64,000 nt of DNA from Paraflavitalea devenefica (GTDB taxonomy: Bacteria > Bacteroidota > Bacteroidia > Chitinophagales > Chitinophagaceae): contig NZ_JAARML010000001.1 in NCBI RefSeq assembly GCF_011759375.1, positions 1,736,001 through 1,800,000 of the forward strand. The letters run 5' to 3'. Every line of letters begins with the position of its first letter. Positions within the stretch are counted from its first letter, which is position 1. This document shows positions 27,550 to 36,151 of this stretch, piece by piece. The notes beneath the pieces were generated by a model. It was not told the origin of the DNA, did not search any database, and was given only the letters and a program-made list of their open reading frames with translations. The position numbers and the translations under genes are program-made.

Positions 27550-28266
27550 ATGCCACGAAAAAGAAAAAAGAAGAAAAGACGGAAACTTCCACCTCTTGAT
27601 TATGATCCTCAAAAGTATGACTGGGTAAATACCAGGGAAGGCGGGTATCCCCGACGAAAAAAGGGAACTGTCAAGCCGGTCAAACTAAACAATACGCTTC
27701 AAAAGAATGTGGAGCTTACCCGCCCCACCAACGAGGCTGCTAAAAGGGTAATGGCCAAATTGTACCCGTTCCTGCAATATTTAAAGCTGGGACGTACGGT
27801 TGTAAGAATAGCCGGGCGCTTTAAGAAGTCCATTAATAAAAATGGCCAGATGGATTATACTTCCCTGGAAGGTCTGGATTTCCAGGATGATTATCGATTA
27901 GCAGATACGGCCTGGGGATTGGTGAGCGTACGGGAGAAAGCAGGCGTTTTATACCTGCTTTTTCCGGTGGGTAATATGCATGTGAAAAAGCATAGCTCGC
28001 TTGCCACAGGTTATTATGTAGAATTCATTTTATTATCCGGCAGTCCTGAGAAAGAAAATGTGCTGCGGATTGACAGTACTGAATCCAGGCTATATACTTT
28101 CGAAGAGGAAGGGAATGTTGACTGCCATCTTTCCATGCAGTTGCCAGAGAAAGAGCCCTGGATGGCATTGCTAAAGGTGAGCTGCACGTTTGAAAAGGAA
28201 GTAGCAGACACACCAAAATACTATGGGCTTAAAGTGGTGAAGGTGGGGAAGGGACAGAATAGTTAA
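27550..28266 (+). CDS. basic protein of unknown function, repeat-array-associated
   Basis: The protein has 238 residues from the Met at 27550. A longer reading from 27439 would start inside the repeat array and is rejected. Residues 2-11 are almost all Lys/Arg. A segment from about 58 to 112 (RPTNEAAKRVMAKL ... GKMDY-like GQMDYTSLEGLDFQ) resembles a module I recall from multi-copy uncharacterised proteins of Chitinophagaceae that also carry the GTIG family seen at 3004. A beta-rich C-terminal domain follows. No signal peptide and no catalytic motif. It overlaps the convergent amidase-fusion gene by 4 bp. Confidence 0.75.
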   Translation: MPRKRKKKKRRKLPPLDYDPQKYDWVNTREGGYPRRKKGTVKPVKLNNTLQKNVELTRPTNEAAKRVMAKLYPFLQYLKLGRTVVRIAGRFKKSINKNGQMDYTSLEGLDFQDDYRLADTAWGLVSVREKAGVLYLLFPVGNMHVKKHSSLATGYYVEFILLSGSPEKENVLRIDSTESRLYTFEEEGNVDCHLSMQLPEKEPWMALLKVSCTFEKEVADTPKYYGLKVVKVGKGQNS

Positions 28267-30326
28267 TTCATCAGTTCCTTCACCTTTGTTTTGATATAAC
28301 CATTTTGCAGATACTGGTACAGGTTCTTGCCGGGGCAATCGGTTTTGGCGGAATGATCTTTATGTGAGGCGATGGTTTCGAATGGGATGTTGTATTTCTT
28401 GCAGCAATAAGCAATGAGCCTGGTGAGCGCTTCCAGTTGCTTTTGCGGCACCTCCTGCGTTTCGAAATTGCCCAGGCAGGAGATGAGCAGGTGACCGGCA
28501 GGATCGTATTCGGTAGCAGTTTCCCCCACGGTGTATACACTTCTTCCTTCATAGATGGTGCCATCGGGCGCAATCAAAAAATGATAAGGAATATCTACCC
28601 AGTTCCTGTCTTTGCCCATACCCCAGGTTTGTACGTTCTTAATGTGCTTAGCGGCATCCTTAGTAGAATCGAAGGCGGTGCCTTCATGATGGATGGTGAG
28701 CTTTACTGGTACGTGTTGCTTGAAGGGCTTAGGTGCTGCCGCATTCCAGCCCGAACGGGGTACAATGGCAGCAGCAGGCGTAACCATTTTTACCGTATTT
28801 TCTATTTCTTGCAGGGTGCTTTCATTACCGGTACGGTCTACCGCTGTTACAGCAATATGCGTGGGTACATTACCACCCTGCGGTATTTCAATGGTGGCAG
28901 ACCGGTCGTTGCGGTTCATGATCTTGTAGTTCCAGAAAGGGTTGCCCGATTTGTCTTTGTATTTATGGTATACCACATAGTGGAATACATCTTTTGCATC
29001 GGGATGCGTCCAGCTTACCTGCAAGGCATTGCCCAACTGATCGAGCGTTACAGCAGGCGCTTCCGGTGCTTTGTTATCGAGCCAGGGACTGGCAGGGATC
29101 AATGCCTGTTTTTTATAAGGGCCATTGAGAATACCGTTGATCATGTTGGGATTTTTGGTGAGCTGCGATATGCTCCAATGTATCGCACCCGCACTTTTGG
29201 GCAGCATGCCACGGGTGGTCATGATCTGACCAATGATCTCATTGACGTTCCTGATGCTGGTATCAGTACCTACACTCATGCCTGGCCACAGGTGACGCTC
29301 TTTGGTGTTTTCGCCAGTCCACCAACCCAATAATATGGGAAAGCTTTGCGACTGGCGGCTGATGGGCCAGTATAGTTGCGGCGCAAAGTAGTCTATCCAG
29401 CCTTCGTTTAACCAGAGCTTTGCGTCGGCATATAGTACACTGTATTGATCAAAACCTGCTACGTATTCGGGATAACCGGGCCGCCAGATGCCAAAGGGAC
29501 TGAGGCCAAATTTCACATGCTTCTTCTCTGCTTTGATTTCTTTGTAGAGCCGTTCAATGAATGTATTGACAGCATGACGACGCCAGTCGCCTCTTTCCAG
29601 TTTGCCGCCACCGGCTTTGTAAGCAGCATAGCTGACACTATCGGGAAAGTCCTGGCCCAGGTTATAATCGGGATAGGGATAGAAGTAATCATCAAAGTGC
29701 ACGCCATCTATATCATACCGTTTTACGATATCCATCACTACTGCGGCTGAATGATCTTGTGTGCCTTTGAGGGCGGGATCGAACCACCAGTAGTTGCCCT
29801 GCTTCAGTTTTACTACGAGTTCAGGTCTTTTTTTAACGATGGAACTGTCAGATACTTCACCTCCTACGGTGTGATGCGCGCGGTAAGGATTGAGCCATAC
29901 GTGCAGTTCCAGTCCGCGGTCGTGCGCGGCCTCTGTCCAGAACTCCAGCGGATCATAGAACGGGCTGGGCGCTTTACCCTGTGTACCGGTGAGGTAATAG
30001 GACCAGGGTTCTAAAGCGCTTTGGTATAAGGCATCGGCCTGTGGCCTTACCTGGAAGACAACGGCATTGAAGTTATTTGCTTTCAGGAAGTCGAGGAGGA
30101 CAATGGCTTCCTGTTTCTGTTGTTCGGTGGAGAGGCCGGGTTTGCTGGGCCAGTTGATGTTGGCTACGGTAGCTACCCAGGCTGCGCGGAATTCTTTGGC
30201 TGCTTTGGGCGCAGCGGAGGGCGCAGGGAATGCCTGTGTTACCGGTGATTTTTTGGAAGCGGCGCAGGAATGCAATAGAAAAATGATGACAATGGCAGTA
30301 GTAAAGGATAGTAGTTTGCTGGGCAT
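28263..30326 (-). CDS. lipoprotein fusing GHL10 glycoside hydrolase (DigH-like) to N-acetylmuramoyl-L-alanine amidase
   Basis: This is a 687-residue lipoprotein (lipobox L-H-S-C, Cys21). Residues about 45-400 are a GHL10/DUF187 TIM-barrel (FRAAWVATVANINWPS, AVVFQVRPQADALY, HVWLNPYR, DGVHFDDYFYPYP), related to E. coli DigH, which cuts peptidoglycan strands lacking stem peptides. A fibronectin-III-like linker spans about 405-505. Residues about 523-675 form an amidase_2/PGRP domain with likely zinc ligands in TIHHEG (H546/547), SHKDH (about 655) and D-C-P-G (about 664). The two activities are sequential in cell-wall turnover: the amidase removes peptides and the hydrolase cuts the bare glycan. 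Probably acts in the periplasm. Confidence 0.92.
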   Translation of the reverse strand: MPSKLLSFTTAIVIIFLLHSCAASKKSPVTQAFPAPSAAPKAAKEFRAAWVATVANINWPSKPGLSTEQQKQEAIVLLDFLKANNFNAVVFQVRPQADALYQSALEPWSYYLTGTQGKAPSPFYDPLEFWTEAAHDRGLELHVWLNPYRAHHTVGGEVSDSSIVKKRPELVVKLKQGNYWWFDPALKGTQDHSAAVVMDIVKRYDIDGVHFDDYFYPYPDYNLGQDFPDSVSYAAYKAGGGKLERGDWRRHAVNTFIERLYKEIKAEKKHVKFGLSPFGIWRPGYPEYVAGFDQYSVLYADAKLWLNEGWIDYFAPQLYWPISRQSQSFPILLGWWTGENTKERHLWPGMSVGTDTSIRNVNEIIGQIMTTRGMLPKSAGAIHWSISQLTKNPNMINGILNGPYKKQALIPASPWLDNKAPEAPAVTLDQLGNALQVSWTHPDAKDVFHYVVYHKYKDKSGNPFWNYKIMNRNDRSATIEIPQGGNVPTHIAVTAVDRTGNESTLQEIENTVKMVTPAAAIVPRSGWNAAAPKPFKQHVPVKLTIHHEGTAFDSTKDAAKHIKNVQTWGMGKDRNWVDIPYHFLIAPDGTIYEGRSVYTVGETATEYDPAGHLLISCLGNFETQEVPQKQLEALTRLIAYCCKKYNIPFETIASHKDHSAKTDCPGKNLYQYLQNGYIKTKVKELMN

Positions 30327-30555
30327 ATTGCTCTATTGAAGTACTTTTTTGCAGTGAAGGGTTAAAGATACAGGTATGGACATTTGAAAGAAAGACAGGC
30401 CATTTAAATTCGCTAAAAATGTGCAGATATTTGCAGGATTTGTCGAGTGTGTTGTATTTGGAAATGCTTTGGGAAGGGTGGAACTTCAATAACCTGCAAG
30501 AGCGCAAGGAGGGTTCTAAAAAACAATGTTATTTTCGCTACCCTAAAGCGAACAG

Positions 30556-31284
30556 ATGGCTAAGAAGAAAGATGCTGCAGCTATGACATTTGCAGACCGG
30601 GTGATTGATTTTAATAAGCATGTTCATTTTACAGGGAAGCTGCCTGCGGGCATACGTATTATGAATCCCTTCCGGGAAGATGAAAATATTATTCCTATCT
30701 CTTCCACATTCTATAAGAAGTTTTATGACGATTATAATACGCGTCATCTGATCCTGGGTATTAATCCCGGCCGGTTTGGCGGCGGCGTTACCGGCATTCC
30801 CTTTACCGATACGAAACGCCTCAAAAATGAGTGCGGCATTCCTTACACCGGGAAGGAGACCCATGAGCCTTCTTCCGTATTTGTGTATGACGTGATCAAG
30901 GCTTTTGGCGGGGTAGAAGCTTTTTATGGTAAGATTTATATTAATTCGATGAGCCCGCTGGGCTTTACGTCTGTTGCATCTAACAGAAAGGAGATCAATT
31001 ATAATTATTACGACAGTAAGGAGCTTACGGATGCGGTGTATGATTTTATTGTAGAGAATGTGCGTACACAAATAGCATTGGGCGTGTATACGGATGTGTG
31101 CTTTTGTTTTGGCACGGGCAAGAATGAACAGTTCTTACGCAAGCTGAATGATAAGCATGGATTTTTTGGGAAGATCGTTGCGCTGGAGCATCCGCGGTTT
31201 GTGATGCAGTATAAGTCGAAGACGAAGCAGGTGTATATTGATAAGTATTTGGAGGCGTTTAGTGAAGTAATGGATGTCTTATAA
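30556..31284 (+). CDS. uracil-DNA glycosylase superfamily protein, SMUG2-like (DUF4918)
   Basis: This is a 242-residue cytoplasmic protein. ILGINPGRFGGGVTGIPFTD matches the active-site loop of the SMUG/family 3 glycosylases (GMNPGPFGMAQTGVPFG in SMUG1), and a C-terminal H-P-R-F replaces the usual HPSP loop. The family, called DUF4918 or SMUG2-like, is widespread in Bacteroidota and thought to excise damaged pyrimidines. That activity is inferred here. Encoded alone, convergent with a Crp-family gene, with a strong hairpin between. Confidence 0.85.
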   Translation: MAKKKDAAAMTFADRVIDFNKHVHFTGKLPAGIRIMNPFREDENIIPISSTFYKKFYDDYNTRHLILGINPGRFGGGVTGIPFTDTKRLKNECGIPYTGKETHEPSSVFVYDVIKAFGGVEAFYGKIYINSMSPLGFTSVASNRKEINYNYYDSKELTDAVYDFIVENVRTQIALGVYTDVCFCFGTGKNEQFLRKLNDKHGFFGKIVALEHPRFVMQYKSKTKQVYIDKYLEAFSEVMDVL

Positions 31285-31310
31285 CTGTTGCGGAACGCAA
31301 CGAAATAAAG

Positions 31311-31335
31311 CTGCGAGGCTGCAAGCCTCGCAGAG
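31311..31335 (-). terminator. hairpin terminator, dispersed repeat copy 1
   Basis: A perfect 10-bp stem (31311-31320 with 31324-31333, ctgcgaggct/agcctcgcag) and a 3-nt loop. On the minus strand it is followed by a T-rich stretch. It lies just past the stop of the Crp gene and recurs nearly identically at 54585-54610. Confidence 0.7.
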
Positions 31336-31344
31336 CGACAACAA

Positions 31345-31974
31345 TTACTCGTCGTCGAATCTTTTTAATAGTTTATCGAGGTCGGGTTTTGTGATGTGGA
31401 GATTGAAGCTGCCGGTATGGACGAAGTTCTTTTCCCTTAGCTGTTTGAGCGTACGGTTAAGACTCCTGACGGAAATGGCGAGGTAATCGGCCAGGTCCTT
31501 TTTTGACAGGGGCAGTTCGTGATTGGAAAAGAGGGAAAGGAGCTTTAGCAGGGTATATTCCAACGGGTAGAGCTGCTGGTAAGAGACCCTGATGGCCAGT
31601 TGCCGCACCCGCGTAGCAAGCTCTTTTAAGATGATCTTATTGAATGCTGTATTGGTTTCCAGTAATTGCCAGAAGAAACTACTGTCTGTTTTATAGGCTA
31701 CCAGTTCTGTAACCGCTTCCACCGTACTAAGGATGGGCGCACTGGTCAATAGTTCCAGTTCCCCGATGACTTCCCCTTCGCCAAAGAATTCAAGGATGTA
31801 GTCTTTGCTGTTCTCTTCCGTGATGTAGCATTTGGCTATGCCCTGCCTGACGAAGTACAGGTGATGGGCTTTCTGATCCTGCCTGAACAGTTTTTGACCC
31901 GGCTGAAAGGTCTGCTGCTGAATGCCGGGCAATTGTTGAATAAACTGCAATAAATCCTGGTTGGTGCGTATCAT
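31345..31974 (-). CDS. Crp/Fnr-family transcriptional regulator
   Basis: The protein has about 209 residues from Met at 31974 (an alternative start at 32001 overlaps a palindrome). It has an N-terminal cyclic-nucleotide-binding-like beta roll (FRQDQKAHHLYFVRQGIAKCYI ... GEVIGELELL) and a C-terminal winged HTH (LSKKDLADYLAISVRSLNRTLKQLREKNFV). The effector is not evident, as the R-S-A phosphate-binding cassette of true CRP is absent. It is divergent from the adenosine deaminase gene, so it may control itself and that gene through the palindrome at 31986-31999. Confidence 0.88.
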   Translation of the reverse strand: MIRTNQDLLQFIQQLPGIQQQTFQPGQKLFRQDQKAHHLYFVRQGIAKCYITEENSKDYILEFFGEGEVIGELELLTSAPILSTVEAVTELVAYKTDSSFFWQLLETNTAFNKIILKELATRVRQLAIRVSYQQLYPLEYTLLKLLSLFSNHELPLSKKDLADYLAISVRSLNRTLKQLREKNFVHTGSFNLHITKPDLDKLLKRFDDE

Positions 31975-31985
31975 ATCGGTGATCC

Positions 31986-31999
31986 GGGACAAATGTCCC
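31986..31999. promoter_or_regulatory. palindrome between Crp gene and adenosine deaminase gene
   Basis: gggacaaatgtccc: 6-bp arms (gggaca/tgtccc) around AA. It is placed in the 72-bp divergent region right before the regulator's start, as expected of an autoregulatory operator. Confidence 0.45.
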
Positions 32000-32046
32000 A
32001 TCTTTTTTTGTACTGACCATTATTTTGCGTGAAAATCCGGTAGTAT

Positions 32047-33105
32047 ATGTGGCTCTGGCGAATATTCATGATGATTTTAATACCCTTTTTTATGATTGGA
32101 TGTACTGATGGGCGCCAGGTAGACGTAACCACCTTGCCCAAGGTAGAATTGCACCAGCATATGGATTGCTCCCTCAGCTTTGCCGTAGTGCAAAAGATTA
32201 ATCCTGCCATTACTTACGAGGAATACAGACGCGATTTTGTAGCACCATCGAAATGTACTGACCTGGCAGATTATATTACCCGCGCTGTAAAGGCCGTGGA
32301 CCTGATGCAAACGGAAGAGCAGCTAAGACTGGTTACGCTGGATGTTATTCAGCAATTGCAGAAAGACCATGTGATTTATGCAGAGTTACGGTTTGCCCCG
32401 CTGCAACACCTGCAGCAAGGACTTACCTCCCAGCAGGTAGTACAGGTTGTGAATGATGCTGTAGAAGAAGGTATCCGGCAAACCGGTGTACAGGTAGGAA
32501 TTATTCTTTGTACCCTGCGCCATTATTCAAGGATGCAAAGTATGGAAACGGTGATGCTGGCGGAACAATTCAAAGGAACACATGTGGTTGGTTTTGATAT
32601 TGCCGCCGATGAAGCAGGTTTCCCGGTTGATAACCACGTTTCCGCTTTTAAGTATGCCCACGAAAAAGGTATTCCCTGTACGGCACATGCAGGTGAAGCA
32701 AAGGGTGCTCCCAGTGTTTGGGAAACGCTGGAACATTTCCGTCCTTCGCGTATTGGCCATGGCGTGCGCAGCATGGAGGATGCTTCACTGATGGCGTATC
32801 TCCTGAAGCATGATATTCATCTGGAGGTTTGTCCCACCAGTAATATACAGACAGCTATTTATGACAGCATTACGGACCATACCGTAGATAAGATCTACCA
32901 GTCGGGCGTATCCATGAGCATTAATACGGATGCCCGTACGATCTCGGATGTGAGCCTGACATCTGAATACAAGTTGCTGGAACAGGTATTTCACTGGGAG
33001 AAGGCGCATTTTCTTCGTTGTAACCTGGAAGCGATTGATCATGCTTTTACGAGTGAGGAGAATAAGCGGTTACTTAGGGAGCAGTTGATAAAGGGGTATC
33101 AGTAA
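32047..33105 (+). CDS. add: adenosine deaminase, with lipoprotein-like N terminus
   Basis: This is a 352-residue amidohydrolase converting adenosine to inosine. Metal and catalytic motifs are present: ELHQH (H36, H38), TAHAGE (H214, E217), RIGHGV, EVCPTSN and NTDA (metal Asp). Unlike most cytosolic adenosine deaminases it begins with about 15 hydrophobic residues and M-I-G-C (Cys19), which reads as a lipobox. The enzyme may therefore be anchored in the envelope and salvage extracellular nucleosides. A downstream start closer to LPKVELH lacks an ATG. Divergent from a Crp regulator. Confidence 0.9.
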   Translation: MWLWRIFMMILIPFFMIGCTDGRQVDVTTLPKVELHQHMDCSLSFAVVQKINPAITYEEYRRDFVAPSKCTDLADYITRAVKAVDLMQTEEQLRLVTLDVIQQLQKDHVIYAELRFAPLQHLQQGLTSQQVVQVVNDAVEEGIRQTGVQVGIILCTLRHYSRMQSMETVMLAEQFKGTHVVGFDIAADEAGFPVDNHVSAFKYAHEKGIPCTAHAGEAKGAPSVWETLEHFRPSRIGHGVRSMEDASLMAYLLKHDIHLEVCPTSNIQTAIYDSITDHTVDKIYQSGVSMSINTDARTISDVSLTSEYKLLEQVFHWEKAHFLRCNLEAIDHAFTSEENKRLLREQLIKGYQ

Positions 33106-33108
33106 GCT

Positions 33109-33135
33109 GTTAGGTATTAGCTGTTAGCTTTTAGC
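33109..33135. repeat. TTAG-rich dispersed repeat, left copy
   Basis: It contains the 13-mer ttaggtattagct (33110-33122) and the 12-mer gttagcttttag (33123-33134). Both recur in swapped order at 37232-37261. The two copies bracket the sulfur gene cluster. Confidence 0.55.
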
Positions 33136-33786
33136 ATGTACCTTTGGTGGATGAAGAGCGCTATGGAGTATCTTGATCAGCGGTTCCCGCAATTTGAGCC
33201 GGCACTGAGGCAATTGCTGGCAGAACAATGTGTGGTTAAGTCATTACCTGCAGGTGAAAAGCTGATGCAGACAGGGCAATATTTCCGGTCTACGATGCTT
33301 ATTGCAGAAGGCCGGGCCAAGCTGTACCGGGAAGGGGCTGATGGTGGTGAGTTCTTTATGTATTACCTGGAGCCGGGCCAGGCCTGCGCGCTTTCGATGA
33401 TCTGCGCTACCCGTCAGCAGACCAGTGAAGTGATGGCCGTTGCCGAAGAAGATACCGTCGTATTGTTGATGCCCATTGGTTTGATGGATGAACTGATGCA
33501 CGATTATAAAAGCTGGTATTATTTTGTGATTGAAAGTTACCGCACCCGGTTTGAGGAACTGCTGGGCGTGATTGATAATGTGATTTTCAAAGGGATGGAT
33601 GAAAGACTGGAGTTTTATCTCAAGAACCAGTATAAAAAGCTGCAGCGCCGCGAACTTCCTATTACTCACCAGGCAATAGCCAATGACCTCAATACTTCCC
33701 GGGAGGTTGTATCCCGGTTGTTAAAGAAGATGGAACAACAGAAACGCCTGGTCCTTTACCGTAATTATATTGAATGGCTGGGATAG
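33136..33786 (+). CDS. Crp/Fnr-family regulator of the sulfur cluster
   Basis: This is a 216-residue regulator (207 if it starts at the Met at 33163, which better fits the family's N terminus). It has a cNMP-like beta roll (FRSTMLIAEGRAKLYREG, GQACALSMICATRQQ) and a C-terminal winged HTH (ITHQAIANDLNTSREVVSRLLKKMEQQ). C-A-L-S-M-I-C could carry redox or persulfide-sensitive cysteines, which is inference. It is the first gene of a co-directional cluster for sulfide/persulfide handling, and a perfect Crp-type palindrome lies 7 bp after its stop. Confidence 0.88.
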   Translation: MYLWWMKSAMEYLDQRFPQFEPALRQLLAEQCVVKSLPAGEKLMQTGQYFRSTMLIAEGRAKLYREGADGGEFFMYYLEPGQACALSMICATRQQTSEVMAVAEEDTVVLLMPIGLMDELMHDYKSWYYFVIESYRTRFEELLGVIDNVIFKGMDERLEFYLKNQYKKLQRRELPITHQAIANDLNTSREVVSRLLKKMEQQKRLVLYRNYIEWLG

Positions 33787-33792
33787 CCTTGT

Positions 33793-33806
33793 GTGACAAT
33801 TGTCAC
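33793..33806. promoter_or_regulatory. Crp/Fnr-type operator
   Basis: gtgacaattgtcac is a perfect 14-bp palindrome and, with the preceding T, fits TGTGA-N6-TCAC(A). It lies in the 70-bp gap between the Crp-family gene and the TauE/SafE gene, so the regulator probably binds here to control the downstream genes. Confidence 0.65.
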
Positions 33807-33856
33807 TGTACAGTTGTATAACCCTTGCCATCTTTGCCTTGTAAAATGAAAGGTAT

Positions 33857-34651
33857 ATGATGGTCATGGGATATATGGCGGCTGCGCTGATCGGTGTTTC
33901 CCTCGGACTTACAGGCGGCGGGGGATCTATTCTTACAATGCCTGTACTGGTGTATCTTTTTGGTATCAGCCCTGTTATTGCGGCTGCTTATTCCCTTTTT
34001 ATTGTGGGTTCTTCCAGCCTGGTAGGCGCTGCCGGTAAGATAAGGCAGCAATTGGTAAGTTACCATGCTGTGCTGTATTTTGGCGTCCCTTCTTTGCTGA
34101 CCGTATTTGTAACCCGCAAATGGCTGATGCCTGCATTGCCGGAAGTGTTTTTTACCCTGTACGGCTTTCCTGTTACCAAGGCTGCTTTCACCCTGCTGTT
34201 GTTCAGCGTACTGATGCTGATGGCAGGCGTATCAATGATCCGCGACCAAGAGATAGCTATGGCGGATGATACTGCCCGTATACATCCGCTGCGTATAGGC
34301 GTGCAAGGAATGATTACGGGGTTGGTTACCGGGCTGGTGGGTGCAGGCGGAGGGTTCCTGATCGTACCCGCTTTGATGTGGATGCTGCGGCTGCCTGTTA
34401 AAACAGCCATCGGCAGTTCCTTGCTGATCATTGCCATTAATTCATTGGCGGGATTCGTGGGCGATGTAATGAATTATAGTATTGAATGGCCACTGGTGTT
34501 ACCGGTAACCGGTATAGCTATAGCCGGCATTTTTATTGGCAATAGTCTGCAGCAGCATGTTTCCGCCGTTCATTTGAAAAAGGGATCTGGTTGGTTTGTG
34601 CTGGCGATGGGTATTTACATCATTATAAAGGAGTTATTTTTTAAGGCATGA
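33857..34651 (+). CDS. TauE/SafE (TSUP) family sulfur-compound exporter
   Basis: This is a 264-residue inner-membrane protein with about eight hydrophobic segments. It has the paired TSUP motifs GLTGGGGSILTMPVLVYLFG near the N terminus and GLVGAGGGFLIVPALMWMLRLPVKTAIGSSLL in the second half. The family moves sulfite, sulfoacetate, thiosulfate or similar anions. The downstream persulfide dioxygenase-rhodanese gene makes sulfite or thiosulfate export the likely role. Second gene in the Crp-led cluster. A start at 33857 is preferred, since an ATG 11 bp earlier runs into a stop. Confidence 0.9.
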   Translation: MMVMGYMAAALIGVSLGLTGGGGSILTMPVLVYLFGISPVIAAAYSLFIVGSSSLVGAAGKIRQQLVSYHAVLYFGVPSLLTVFVTRKWLMPALPEVFFTLYGFPVTKAAFTLLLFSVLMLMAGVSMIRDQEIAMADDTARIHPLRIGVQGMITGLVTGLVGAGGGFLIVPALMWMLRLPVKTAIGSSLLIIAINSLAGFVGDVMNYSIEWPLVLPVTGIAIAGIFIGNSLQQHVSAVHLKKGSGWFVLAMGIYIIIKELFFKA

Positions 34652-34723
34652 TAAAAGTCATGGTTTCCCGGCCGGGAAATAAACAATTTTGTATCTGAAA
34701 CATTATAAAATAAAAAGGACTGT

Positions 34724-36136
34724 ATGAAAATTGAACAGATATATACCGGATGTTTAGCGCAGGGCGCTTATTATATCCAATCGGGCAATGAGGCGGCTGT
34801 TATTGATCCGCTGCGGGAGGTGCAGCCTTATATTACAAAGGCGGCGGCCAATGGCGCTACGATCAAGTATATTTTTGAGACGCACTTTCATGCCGATTTT
34901 GTATCGGGGCATGTAGACCTTGCCAAAGCCACCGGCGCAACGATCGTATATGGTCCACTGGCCACACCGGCTTTTGCAGCACATATTGCTTCGGATAATG
35001 AGGTGTTCAGGATTGGTCAGGTAAGTATCCAGGTACTGCATACGCCGGGCCATACGATGGAATCCGCCTGTTACCTGTTGCATGATGAAGCGGGGAAGGC
35101 CGTTGCTTTGTTCTCCGGCGATACTCTTTTTATAGGCGATGTGGGCAGGCCCGACCTGGCGCAGAAAGCAGCCAATATGACGCAGGAGGATCTGGCAGGG
35201 ACCCTGTTTGATTCCCTGCGTAATAAGATTATGCTACTGCCCGATGATGTGATTGTTTATCCCGCGCATGGGGCCGGTTCTGCCTGTGGAAAGAATATGG
35301 CCAAGGAAACTTCCGATACGCTGGGCCACCAAAAGCAATATAATTATGCTTTGCGGGCGGCTATGACCAGGGACGAATTCATAGCAGAAGTAACAGCAGG
35401 ACTGCTGCCACCACCGGCTTATTTCCCGCAGAATGTAAAGATGAACAAGGAAGGCTATGAGAATATTGAGCAGGTATTGAAGCATGGCACCCAGCCGCTC
35501 AGCGCGGAAGCTTTTGAAGCGGCCGCCAATGAAACAGGCGCCCTTCTGCTGGATACGCGTGCGCCGGAGATTTTTGCGCAAGGGTTTGTTCCCAATTCGG
35601 TGAATATTGGCATTGATGGCAGTTTTGCTCCGTGGGTGGGCGCCCTGATAACAGATATTTATCAACCCATTCTTATTGTTGCAGAGGAAGGAAGGGAAGA
35701 AGAAGTGGTGACCCGGTTGGCCAGGGTGGGTTATGATCATTCGATTGGTTATTTGAAGGGCGGTATCAATGCCTGGCAGGAAGCCGGTAAGGAGCTGGAC
35801 CAGATTGAATCTATCCCTGCAACAGAACTGGCGGCCAGGATGGAAAAAGATCCCGCGCTGTCTATAGTCGATGTACGCAAAGAGAGTGAGTATGCGGCCG
35901 GGCATATTGCAGGAGCGGAGAATATGCCGCTGGACTATATTAATGAGCAGGTACAAAAGCTGGATAAGCACCAAACTTGGTATGTACATTGTGCCGGCGG
36001 GTACCGCTCTATGATCTTTAATTCTATTCTGCGTGCGCGGGGCTTTGATAAGCTGATTGATGTGAAAGGAGGTTTTAAGGAGCTTAAAGATTCCGGCCGG
36101 TTTAGTATCAGCTCTTCCATTTCCACCACCCTTTAA
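34724..36136 (+). CDS. persulfide dioxygenase-like MBL hydrolase fused to two rhodanese domains
   Basis: This is a 470-residue cytoplasmic protein. Residues 1-250 are a metallo-beta-lactamase fold with [32 protein letters not shown] and YPAHGAGS, the ETHE1/persulfide dioxygenase pattern (iron-dependent oxidation of glutathione or low-molecular-weight persulfide to sulfite). The first rhodanese domain (about 262-362) lacks the active-site Cys. The second (about 372-462) keeps it in V-H-C-A-G-G-Y-R-S. The fusion would channel persulfide sulfur between dioxygenase and transferase, giving sulfite and thiosulfate. Part of the Crp-led sulfur cluster. Confidence 0.92.
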   Translation: MKIEQIYTGCLAQGAYYIQSGNEAAVIDPLREVQPYITKAAANGATIKYIFETHFHADFVSGHVDLAKATGATIVYGPLATPAFAAHIASDNEVFRIGQVSIQVLHTPGHTMESACYLLHDEAGKAVALFSGDTLFIGDVGRPDLAQKAANMTQEDLAGTLFDSLRNKIMLLPDDVIVYPAHGAGSACGKNMAKETSDTLGHQKQYNYALRAAMTRDEFIAEVTAGLLPPPAYFPQNVKMNKEGYENIEQVLKHGTQPLSAEAFEAAANETGALLLDTRAPEIFAQGFVPNSVNIGIDGSFAPWVGALITDIYQPILIVAEEGREEEVVTRLARVGYDHSIGYLKGGINAWQEAGKELDQIESIPATELAARMEKDPALSIVDVRKESEYAAGHIAGAENMPLDYINEQVQKLDKHQTWYVHCAGGYRSMIFNSILRARGFDKLIDVKGGFKELKDSGRFSISSSISTTL

Positions 36137-36151
36137 TGTGTAAATGATTGT

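Noticed and set aside
28437..29333. 298-codon ORF opposite the GHL10-amidase gene
   Set aside because: Antisense shadow of a clear, motif-rich gene on the minus strand.
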